Source: Zoogloea sp. 1C4 (GTDB lineage Bacteria > Pseudomonadota > Gammaproteobacteria > Burkholderiales > Rhodocyclaceae). Taken from it: DNA of 48,362 nucleotides. The notes under the pieces are model-generated. The model was not told the origin of the DNA, made no database searches, and saw only the letters and a program-made list of their open reading frames with translations. Location of the stretch: assembly GCF_009469605.1 (NCBI RefSeq), contig NZ_SSXU01000026.1:1-48362 (forward strand). Reading direction: 5' to 3'. The position numbers and the translations under genes were made by a program. Below are positions 1 through 7,800 of the stretch, one piece after another; within the stretch, counting starts at the first letter, position 1; every line of letters starts with the position of its first letter.

Positions 1-185
1 ATTCATCCAGTCCGCCTTGCGGGAGTGGGCCTACGGCCATGCTTACACCAACTCGGACCAGCGCCGCGCGGCCTTGCCGCTCTGGAATCACTTCTACAAC
101 TGGCATCGACCCCACCACGGCATCGGCTGCAAAACCCCCAGCTCTCGGCTACCAGGGGACGGAAACAACGTCTTGACTCTTCACA
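1..185 (+). mobile_element. IS481-family insertion sequence, right (3') end only
   Basis: The first 185 bases look like the 3' end of an insertion sequence whose remainder lies outside the window. They encode the C-terminus of an IS481-type DDE transposase. The outer edge is placed at 185 because the sequence TTCACA ends there and, read on the other strand, starts TGTGAAGAGTCAAGACG, which has the form of an IS481-family terminal inverted repeat with TG...CA ends. Immediately outside lies GCTAGC (186-191), which fits the NCTAGN target preference described for IS481 of Bordetella. The exact boundary is inferred, because the left end and the second target copy are not visible. Confidence 0.7.
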
Positions 186-190
186 GCTAG
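2..190 (+). CDS. IS481-family transposase, C-terminal fragment (5' end outside window)
   Basis: This open frame of 62 codons runs from the window edge to TAG at 188-190. The translation contains SALREWAYGHAYTNSDQRR, LWNHFYNWHRPH and a terminal LTLHS, the typical end of the DDE integrase-like catalytic domain of IS481 transposases; the HFYNWHRPH stretch is the conserved tail of the rve fold. The 5' part is cut by the window edge, so it cannot be told whether the gene is intact. Its stop codon overlaps the stop codon of parB on the opposite strand in the shared tetranucleotide CTAG (187-190). The stop appears to lie just outside the inferred IS end, so the insertion target would supply it. Confidence 0.85.
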   Translation, partial: FIQSALREWAYGHAYTNSDQRRAALPLWNHFYNWHRPHHGIGCKTPSSRLPGDGNNVLTLHS

Positions 191-1053
191 CGCAGCTTTT
201 CGAGCAGGCCGTCGAGCTGATCCAGGTTGCCGAACTGGATCGTCACCGCGCCAACGCCCTTCTTGTTGGCCTTGATCTTCACGGTTGCACCCAGGCGATC
301 GGCGATCTCTTCTTCCAGACGCAGGATGTCCCGGTCGGGTGCCGGGGCGGGGAGCTTCGTCTTCGGATTGAGCTCGTGCTGCACGAGGCGTTCGGCCTCG
401 CGCACCGACAGCCCGCGGGCGGCGATCAGGTTGGCGAGGCCGACCTGCGCAGCGCCGTCCAGCGGCAGCAGCGCCCGGGCGTGGCCCATGTCGATGTCGC
501 CCGCCATCAGCAGCTCCTGCACCGGCGGGGCCAGCTGGAGCAGGCGCAGCAGGTTCGAGGCGGCCGGGCGGGAGCGCCCGACGGCGTCGGCGGCCTGCTG
601 GTGGGTCATGCCGAATTCCTCGATCAGGCGCTGGATGCCGGCGGCTTCTTCGAGGGGGTTGAGGTCTTCGCGCTGGATGTTCTCGATCAGCGACATGGCC
701 AGCGCGGCCTCGTCGGGGATCGCGCGCACCAGGCAGGGCACGCTCACCAGCCCGGCGATCTGGGCGGCGCGCCAGCGGCGTTCGCCGGCGATGATCTCGT
801 AGCGTTCGGAATCGAACTGGCCGCCGATGGGGCGCACCAGGATCGGCTGCATCACGCCCTGGGATTTGATCGAGGCGGCGAGCTCTTCCAGCGAGCCCGG
901 GTCCATCCGGGTGCGGGGCTGGTATTTGCCGGGCGACAGTTCGCTGGCGGGCAGCACCTGGAGTTCGCCTTCGTTCTTCGCGTCGTCGTCGGTGTTGGCG
1001 GCGAGGAGGGCGTCGAGGCCGCGGCCGAGGCCTTTGAGTTTGGGAGGTGCCAT
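187..1053 (-). CDS. parB: Chromosome-partitioning protein ParB
   Basis: ParB is a CTP-dependent DNA clamp that loads at parS and, with ParA, segregates replication origins. The 288-residue product starts MAPPKLKGLGRGLDALL, the canonical ParB opening. The N-terminal CTP/parS domain carries GERRWR at residues 90-95 and ENIQR near 124-128; a helix-turn-helix follows at about 149-170 (MTHQQAADAVGRSRPAASN); the C-terminal dimerisation tail ends QLDGLLEKLR. The frame stays open further upstream, but that part runs antisense-free into parA and has no ParB homology, so the start at 1053 was chosen. parB lies 11 bases after parA, as last gene of the mnmG-rsmG-parA-parB operon. The C-terminus looks native despite the IS element that abuts the stop codon. 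Confidence 0.97.
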   Translation of the reverse strand: MAPPKLKGLGRGLDALLAANTDDDAKNEGELQVLPASELSPGKYQPRTRMDPGSLEELAASIKSQGVMQPILVRPIGGQFDSERYEIIAGERRWRAAQIAGLVSVPCLVRAIPDEAALAMSLIENIQREDLNPLEEAAGIQRLIEEFGMTHQQAADAVGRSRPAASNLLRLLQLAPPVQELLMAGDIDMGHARALLPLDGAAQVGLANLIAARGLSVREAERLVQHELNPKTKLPAPAPDRDILRLEEEIADRLGATVKIKANKKGVGAVTIQFGNLDQLDGLLEKLR

Positions 1054-1064
1054 GGTGGGGTCGG

Positions 1065-1832
1065 TTAAGTCTTGATCCGCGCGATCATTTCCTTGGCGAA
1101 GGCCAGGTAGGCCTGGGCGCCCTTGGCGCTGCGGTCGAACACCACGCCGGGCAGGCCGTGGCTGGGGGCTTCGGCGAGGCGCACGTTGCGCGGCACGATG
1201 GTCTTGAACACCTTGTCGCCGAAGTGGCTTTCGAGCTGGGCCGAGACCTGCTGCTGCAGCGTCACCCGCGGGTCGAACATCACCCGCAGCAGGCCGATGA
1301 TCGACAGGTCGCGGTTGAGGTTGGCGTGGACCTTCTTGATCGAATTGACCAGATCGGAGAGGCCCTCGAGGGCGTAGTACTCGCACTGCATCGGGATGAT
1401 CACCCCGTGGGCCACGCACAGCCCGTTGAGGGTGAGCAGCGACAGGGACGGCGGGCAGTCGATGAGCACGAAATCGTATTCGGCGCGGTGCAGCGCGAGG
1501 GCGTCGCGCAGGCGGTTCTCGCGGCGGTCGAGGGCGACCAGCTCGACTTCGGCGCCGGCCAGATCGCGGTTGGCGGGCAGCACGTCGTAGCCGCCGGATT
1601 CGCTGCGCACACAGGCGTCGGTGACGGTGCTGAGGCCGACCAGCACGTGGTAGATCGACTTGCCGAGGCTGCGCTTGTCGATGCCGCTGCCCATGGTGGC
1701 GTTGCCCTGGGGGTCGAGGTCGATGAGCAGCACGCGCTGGCCGGCGGTGGCGAGGCCGGCGGCCAGATTGACGCAGGTGGTCGTCTTGCCGACGCCGCCT
1801 TTCTGGTTGGCGATGCAGAAGATGCGGGCCAT
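1065..1832 (-). CDS. parA: Chromosome-partitioning ATPase ParA (Soj)
   Basis: ParA is a Walker-type ATPase that binds DNA non-specifically in its ATP form and moves ParB-parS complexes. The 255-residue protein begins MARIFCIANQKGGVGKTTT, with the deviant Walker A motif KGGVGKT at residues 11-17. It continues with the switch region DLDPQGNAT and the Walker B stretch FVLIDCPPSLSLLTLNGL. Length and motifs match chromosomal Soj/ParA (about 255 residues) rather than plasmid ParA proteins with an N-terminal helix-turn-helix. Only two bases separate its start from the rsmG stop, so the two are very likely co-transcribed and translationally coupled. No oddities were seen. Confidence 0.97.
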   Translation of the reverse strand: MARIFCIANQKGGVGKTTTCVNLAAGLATAGQRVLLIDLDPQGNATMGSGIDKRSLGKSIYHVLVGLSTVTDACVRSESGGYDVLPANRDLAGAEVELVALDRRENRLRDALALHRAEYDFVLIDCPPSLSLLTLNGLCVAHGVIIPMQCEYYALEGLSDLVNSIKKVHANLNRDLSIIGLLRVMFDPRVTLQQQVSAQLESHFGDKVFKTIVPRNVRLAEAPSHGLPGVVFDRSAKGAQAYLAFAKEMIARIKT

Positions 1833-1834
1833 GT

Positions 1835-2464
1835 TCAGGTACGTTTCACAATGAGGAGGTGGCGTTCGGCGCCAAGGCCGGGGACGTCGAGGGGAACGCT
1901 GCGTTCCAGCGCGAAACCGGCCGGAATGCGGGCGATCTCGTCCTCGGGATAAACGCCTTTCATGGCGAGGATGCGTGTTTCGGGGCCGGCCAGATGGGCG
2001 GTGAGGTTCACGAAGTCGGCCAGATCGGCGAAGGCGCGGGAGATGATGCCGGCCGGGGCGTCGGGCGCGTAGGGCGGCTGCCAGGCTTCGATGCGCGCGT
2101 GGTGGGCGCGGAAGTTGGCGAGCTTGAGCTCGATCTTGGCCTGGTTCTGGAAGGTGGCCTTTTTTTGCACCGTCTCGACGGAATCCACCTGCAGATCGGG
2201 CCGGCAGATGGCCAGCACCACGCCGGGCAGGCCGCCGCCGGAGCCCACATCCACCAGCCGGTCGATGCCGCCCATGTGGGGCAGCACCGAGAGGGAATCG
2301 AGCAGGTGGTGGGTGACGACCTGGGCCTCGTCGCGGATCGCGGTGAGGTTGTAGACCTTGTTCCACTTGATGAGCAGGCGGGCGAAGGCGAGGAGCTTTT
2401 CCGGTGCGTCGGCCGGCAGATCAAGGCCGAGGGCGGCGATGCCTTTTTCGAGGATGGTGCTCAT
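1835..2464 (-). CDS. rsmG: 16S rRNA (guanine-527-N7)-methyltransferase RsmG (GidB)
   Basis: RsmG methylates G527 of 16S rRNA using S-adenosylmethionine; loss of the enzyme gives low-level streptomycin resistance in other bacteria. The 209-residue product has the family N-terminal helix with [13 protein letters not shown] (residues 33-45), the DSLSVLP segment, and the SAM-binding loop [11 protein letters not shown] (71-81). The start at 2464 gives MSTILEKG and overlaps the mnmG stop by four bases (ATGA), which implies coupling; earlier in-frame starts would add only a short non-homologous tail. Order and spacing between mnmG and parA are the classic origin-proximal arrangement of proteobacteria. 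Confidence 0.96.
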   Translation of the reverse strand: MSTILEKGIAALGLDLPADAPEKLLAFARLLIKWNKVYNLTAIRDEAQVVTHHLLDSLSVLPHMGGIDRLVDVGSGGGLPGVVLAICRPDLQVDSVETVQKKATFQNQAKIELKLANFRAHHARIEAWQPPYAPDAPAGIISRAFADLADFVNLTAHLAGPETRILAMKGVYPEDEIARIPAGFALERSVPLDVPGLGAERHLLIVKRT

Positions 2465-4365
2465 GCGGATTTCGACTCCCGGCCGCGGGCCAGTTCGCCG
2501 CGCTTCAGCCACACCAGCAGCAGGCTGATGGCCGCCGGGGTGATGCCCTGGATGCGGCTGGCCTGGCCGATGGTTTCGGGCTTGTGCTGGCTGAGGCGCA
2601 GCTGGACTTCCTTCGACAGGCCGCGCACGGTGGTGTAGTCGAGATCCGGCGGCAGGCGGGTGGCCTCCGAATCCAGCTGGCGGGCGACTTCATCCTGCTG
2701 GCGGTCGATGTAGCCCTGGTACTTGGCGGCGATCTCGAGCTGCTCGACCACCTGCGGGTCGGCCTCGGGCGCTTCGGGGGCGCCGGGGAGCGTCATCAGG
2801 CTGGCGTAGCTCACGCCCGGGCGGCGCAGCAGGTCGAAGAAGCTGTATTCGCGTTCGATGGATTTGCCGAGCACGGCTTCGGCGGCTTCGGCCGACACCT
2901 TGGCGGGCGTGGCCCAGGTGGCCCGGAGGCGCGCGGTTTCGCGCTCGATGGCCTCGCGCTTGGTGCAGAAGGCGGTCCAGCGCTCGTCGTCCACCAGGCC
3001 CAGCTTGCGGCCGGTTTCGGTGAGGCGCAGATCCGCGTTGTCCTCGCGCAGGCTGAGGCGGTATTCGGCGCGAGACGTGAACATCCGGTAGGGCTCGGAG
3101 ACGCCGCGGGTGATGAGGTCGTCCACCAGCACGCCAAGATACGCCTCGTCCCGGCGCGGGCACCAGGCGTCCTGCCCCTTCACCTGCAGCGCGGCGTTGA
3201 TGCCTGCCAAGAGGCCCTGGGCGGCGGCTTCTTCGTAGCCGGTGGTGCCGTTGATCTGGCCGGCGAAGAACAGCCCGCCGATGGACTTGGTCTCGAGGCT
3301 GGACTTGAGGTTGCGCGGGTCGAAGTAGTCGTACTCGATGGCGTAGCCGGGGCGCAGGATGTGGCAGTTCTCCAGCCCCTTGATGGAGCGCACGATGTCC
3401 AGCTGCACGTCGAAGGGCAGGCTGGTGGAGATCCCGTTGGGGTAGATCTCGTGGGTGTCGAGGCCTTCGGGCTCGAGGAAGACGTGGTGGCTGTCCTTGT
3501 CGGCGAAGCGGTGGATCTTGTCTTCGATGCTCGGGCAGTAGCGCGGGCCCACGCCTTCGATCACGCCGGAGTACATCGGCGAGCGATCCAGGTTGGCGCG
3601 GATGATGTCGTGGGTGCGGCTGTTGGTGCTGGTGATCCAGCACGGCAGCTGGCGCGGGTGCTGGCTGGCCTTGCCGAGGAAGCTGAACACCGGCACCGGG
3701 TTGTCGCCGGGCTGCTCTTCCATCACCGAGAAATCGATGGTGCGCGCGTCGAGGCGCGGCGGCGTGCCTGTTTTAAGCCGGCCCTGGGGCAGGGCGAGTT
3801 CCTTCAGGCGCTGGCCGAGGCTGATCGCCGGTGGGTCGCCCGCGCGGCCGGCGGAGTAGTTTTGCAGGCCCACGTGGATCAGGCCGTTGAGGAAGGTGCC
3901 GGCGGTGAGCACCACCGCGGGCGCCTCGAAGCGCAGGCCGATCTGGGTGACGACGCCCGTCACGCGGTCGCCCACCACGGTGAGGTCGTCCACCGCCTGC
4001 TGGAACAGCCACAGGTTGGGCTGGTTCTCGAGGCGTTTGCGGATCGCCGCCTTGTACAGCACCCGGTCGGCCTGGGCGCGGGTGGCGCGCACGGCCGGGC
4101 CCTTGCTGGCGTTGAGGATGCGGAACTGGATGCCGCCTTCGTCGGTGGCGGCGGCCATCGCGCCGCCCAGGGCGTCCACTTCCTTCACCAGATGCCCCTT
4201 GCCGATCCCGCCGATGGACGGGTTGCAGCTCATCTGGCCGAGGGTTTCAATGTTGTGGGTGAGCAGCAGGGTGGCGCACCCGGCCCGCGCGGCCGCCAGT
4301 GCGGCTTCGGTGCCGGCATGGCCGCCGCCGACAACGATCACGTCGAATCGGGTGGGATGGAGCAT
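2461..4365 (-). CDS. mnmG: tRNA uridine-5-carboxymethylaminomethyl modification enzyme MnmG (GidA)
   Basis: MnmG is an FAD enzyme that, with MnmE, makes the cmnm5 modification at wobble uridine 34 of tRNAs. The 634-residue protein starts [18 protein letters not shown], with the dinucleotide-binding GGGHAG at residues 13-18. It contains the family signatures [18 protein letters not shown] and [11 protein letters not shown], plus the C-terminal helical GidA-associated domain ending in the [19 protein letters not shown] segment. Length is normal (about 630). The open frame extends upstream of 4365, but conserved sequence starts exactly at this ATG. It is the first gene of the operon. Just upstream (4413-4432) is the inverted repeat GCGCTG-8 bases-CAGCGC, which may be regulatory. 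Confidence 0.97.
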   Translation of the reverse strand: MLHPTRFDVIVVGGGHAGTEAALAAARAGCATLLLTHNIETLGQMSCNPSIGGIGKGHLVKEVDALGGAMAAATDEGGIQFRILNASKGPAVRATRAQADRVLYKAAIRKRLENQPNLWLFQQAVDDLTVVGDRVTGVVTQIGLRFEAPAVVLTAGTFLNGLIHVGLQNYSAGRAGDPPAISLGQRLKELALPQGRLKTGTPPRLDARTIDFSVMEEQPGDNPVPVFSFLGKASQHPRQLPCWITSTNSRTHDIIRANLDRSPMYSGVIEGVGPRYCPSIEDKIHRFADKDSHHVFLEPEGLDTHEIYPNGISTSLPFDVQLDIVRSIKGLENCHILRPGYAIEYDYFDPRNLKSSLETKSIGGLFFAGQINGTTGYEEAAAQGLLAGINAALQVKGQDAWCPRRDEAYLGVLVDDLITRGVSEPYRMFTSRAEYRLSLREDNADLRLTETGRKLGLVDDERWTAFCTKREAIERETARLRATWATPAKVSAEAAEAVLGKSIEREYSFFDLLRRPGVSYASLMTLPGAPEAPEADPQVVEQLEIAAKYQGYIDRQQDEVARQLDSEATRLPPDLDYTTVRGLSKEVQLRLSQHKPETIGQASRIQGITPAAISLLLVWLKRGELARGRESKSA

Positions 4366-4850
4366 GGAAAACCGGGAAATGGTGAATCGGGGGAGCCGAA
4401 TGATACGACCTTGCGCTGCAAAAATACAGCGCCGTACGTCGCGCCAACCGGGAAAAACGGCGGATTTACAACGGCTTATCCGCACTTTTCGGGTTGGCCG
4501 GACGGCCCCCGCCGGGGTGCCGGAGGCGGGGGGCGGACGGGGTGCCGGCGATTTCGGCCGTTTCGTGGTGCGTCGAACAAATTGTCGGCCTGCTTCTCCC
4601 GTGACTGGGGCGAGGCTGGCGGCCGACGGCGTTGCCGGTGGCGCGTGTATCAGGTCGACTCAATGCCGCGCGCGGGAAGCCGTTAAGAGTTCACTTGAAT
4701 GGACTCAGCCAGGTAGGCCCGCGCGCGAGTCGGACTCGTGATCCGGCGCAACCGGCCCCCCACTCCTTCGTGACCGCTACTGGTTTTTCTTCTGCACTTT
4801 GCCTGCCGACGCTCCCGACCGGGAGCGCCGAGCCCCGTCTCGTCGAGGCG
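4366..4850. other. 485-bp divergent intergenic region between mnmG and the hybrid kinase gene
   Basis: No convincing gene was found here. The region must hold the divergent promoters of the mnmG operon (minus) and the kinase pair (plus). Visible elements are the inverted repeat GCGCTG/CAGCGC at 4413-4432, close to mnmG, and a small hairpin GCTCCC-GACC-GGGAGC at 4811-4826, just before the kinase start. Bases 4366-4397 include short G/A-rich runs resembling decayed intergenic repeat DNA. The kinase frame stays open back to a TTG at 4632, but the extra 73 residues are low-complexity and match no domain, so this stretch is treated as non-coding leader. Confidence 0.5.
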
Positions 4851-7800
4851 ATGTGCCTTCCCGTCGAGGTCGTCCCGACCGCGTGTGCCCTCGCCGAGGC
4901 GGCCCGCCGCATGGTGGCCAGGGCGGTGGCGTGGCTGGTCGTCGTCGATGGCGACAAGCCGGTGGGCAGCCTGGGCGGGCAGGATGTGCTGCGCGCGGTG
5001 CTGGCGGGCGATCCTGCCGGGCAGACCGTCGGCGAGGTCATGGATACGTCGCACCGCTACGCTGTGCTGGGGGAAAACCTCCAGCTCGTCGTGGCGCGGC
5101 TGGGCGCGGGCGCCGTGCCCCGTCCGGTGCTGGTGGTGGATGACGCGGGTCGGGTGGTCGGGCTGCTCGACCCGGAGCGGGTTGCCGCGGCGCTGAAGGC
5201 TGCCGCCCACGAGCCCGTGCCGGCCGGGCGGGCATGGCTGGCGCCGGCGCTGATCCGCGCGCTGCCCGATCTGGTGTGGCTGAAGGACCCGGACGGCACC
5301 TTCCTGGCCCGCAACCACCGCTTCGAGCGCCTGATGGGCGCGCCGGAAGAGGCGGTGATCGGCCACACCGATTACGACTTCATGGCCTGGGACTTGGCCG
5401 ACAGCTTCCGCCAGAGCGATCTGGCCGCGATCCACGCTGGCTGCGCCCAGCGCAGCGAGCAGGAAGTGCGCTTTGCCGACGACGGGCACCGGGAGTTGCT
5501 GGAGATCATCAAGACGCCGATGTTCGACCAGCAGGGCGGCCTGATCGGCGTGCTCGCCGTGGGGCGCGACATCGGCGAGGCGCGTCGGGCCCAGCAAGCC
5601 CTGCGCGAGCGGGAGGCGATCTTCTCCAGCATCGTCAGCCAGGCTGCCGATTCGATCGCGCTGATGGATGTGGAGAGCCGGTGCTTCGTCGAGTTCAATG
5701 ACGCGTGCCATCGCAATCTGGGCTATTCCCGCGAGGAGTTTGCCCGGCTGGATATCCGCGACATCGACTGCCTGCTGACGCCGGACGAGATCGCTGCGGA
5801 GGTTGCCAGAATGATCGGGCCGACCGGTCATGTGCTTGAGACACGCCATCGACACCGGGATGGTTCGGTGCGCGACGTGCGGGTGAGCGGTCGCGGCATC
5901 CGCCTGCGGGGCGAGCGGCGCTACGTGGCGGTGATCTGGAGCGACATCACCGACAGCAAGCTGGCGGAGAGCCGGCTCCGGCGCGCCAACGCGGCCTTGC
6001 ACACGATCAGCGAATGCAATCAGGCCGTGGCGCGCGCCACCGATCCCGCCCGGCTGCTGGACGAGGCGTGCGGGCTGATGGTGGCCTTCGGCGGCTATCT
6101 GCTGGCTGCGGCGAAGTTCGACTGCGCGGACGAGTGCGGGCTGCCGGCGGATGGGCAGATCTTCGGCGCGGGGTACGACCACGTCGGGCGGCTGGACCGC
6201 TTTCCCGTCACGCCGGAAGCGGACCGGCCGACCATCTGGCGCGATCTGTCTGCCAACCCGCAGCTGGCCGGCTGGGCTGAGGGCCTGCCGGCGGGGGCGG
6301 CGATGTGCGCGCTGCCGCTGCGCGCCGAAGACCGCTCGGCCGGTGTGCTGTACGTGGCCTCGTCGGCGCCGGGGGCCTTCGACGAGGAGGAGGTGCGTCT
6401 GCTCGCCGAGCTGGGCGGTGACATCCTGTTCGGCCTGCGGGTGCTGCGCGACCGCCGGGAGCGGGAGGTCGCCGAGAAGCGCCAGCGGGTCACCGAACGG
6501 CAGCTGCAGAACCTCGTCGAGACCAGCCCCACCGTGCTCTACAGCCTGCGGGTGACACCCCAGGGCGAAGTGGTGCCGATCACCGCCAGCGCCAACGTCC
6601 AGTGCGTGCTGGGCTATTCCCTCGAAGAGACTCTGCGGCCCGGATGGTGGTGGGACAACCTTCACCCCGACGACCGGCTGAAGGCGGCCCGTGCCGCGGA
6701 GGTGGCGGCGAGCGGCGAGCGGGTGGCCCAGGCGTATCGCTTTGCCCACGGCCGCGGTGGCTACGTGTGGCTGCGGGACGAGCTGAGCCGAGGCCCGGCC
6801 CTGGACGACGGCAGTTGCGAGATCGTCGGCTCGCTGACCGACATCTCCGCCCAGAAGACCATCGAGCTGTCCCTCGAGGCCCAGCGCCGGGTGCTCGAGA
6901 AGGTGGCCTCCGGCGCCCCCCTCGCCGAAACCCTGGACGTGCTGCTGTGGGGCGTCGAGGCTCGCCTGTCGCGGGTGCGGGCGTCGGTCCTGCTGCTCGA
7001 TCCGGATGGCGTCCATCTGCGTCACGGCGCCGCGCGACAGCTGCCCGAGGGCTACATGCGGGCGGTGGACGGGGTGGCCATTGGCGAAGCCGTCGGCTCC
7101 TGCGGCACCGCCGCCTGGCGCGGCCAGACGGTGATCGTGCGCGAGATCGCCACCGATCCCCTGTGGGCCGATTTCGCCGGGCTGGCTGCATCCTACGGGC
7201 TGGTGGCCTGCTGGTCGTGGCCGATCTTCAGTCGCGAGGGGCGCGTGCTGGGCACTTTCGCCCTTTATCCCGACGAGCCCTCCGAGCCCGATGCGCTGAC
7301 CTTCGAGCAGGTGGCGATCGCCACCCATCTGGCGGCCATCGCCATCTCCAGGCATCGGGAAGAGAGCGCCCTGCGGGAGAGCGAGGCGCGATTCCGTCAG
7401 CTTTTCGAGATGGCGCCGCTGCCCCTGAGCTTTGTTCATGCCGACGACAGCGTGGGCGATGTGAACCGCTGCTTCATCGAGACCTTCGGCTACACCCGCG
7501 ACGAGGTGCCGACGGTGGCCGACTGGCTGCGTCTCGCCTATCCCGACCCCGCCTACCGGCAGCAGGTGGAGGGGCAGCACTTAAGCCAGCGCGTGCGCGA
7601 AGGCGCCGAGCGCCGCATCGAGCCGGTGGAGCGTGAGGTCACCTGCAGGAACGGCGAGCGGCGGACCATGCTGGTGTCCGGCGCGCCGGTGGGCGACAGC
7701 TTCCTGATGACCTTCTTCGACATCACCGAGATGCGCCGGCTCGATGCCCAGCTGGAGCACTACCGCCACCATCTCGAAGATCTGGTGACCCAGCGCACCG

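Noticed and set aside
1054-1419. Upstream extension of the parB frame into parA
   Set aside because: It runs through the parA coding sequence in another frame and lacks ParB homology. MAPPKLKGLGRGLDALL at 1053 is the standard start.
1843-1858. Possible parS site at the rsmG/parA boundary
   Set aside because: Only one half (GTTTCAC) matches; the other half (AATGAGG) does not resemble GTGAAAC, and it lies within the rsmG coding end.
2404-4686. Long open frame on the plus strand (about 760 codons) over mnmG
   Set aside because: It is antisense to mnmG; the open frame results from high GC at third codon positions, and the translation is low-complexity with no recognisable domain.
4700-4765. Sequence resembling part of a tRNA (GAGTCGGACTCGTGATCC) upstream of the hybrid kinase gene
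   Set aside because: No acceptor stem or T-loop (GGTTCGAATCC-like) can be paired in the right places on either strand, so it is not a tRNA gene.
4632-4850. In-frame N-terminal extension of the hybrid kinase from a TTG at 4632
   Set aside because: The extra 73 residues are low in conserved features and lack a Shine-Dalgarno sequence at the far start; domain homology begins near 4851.
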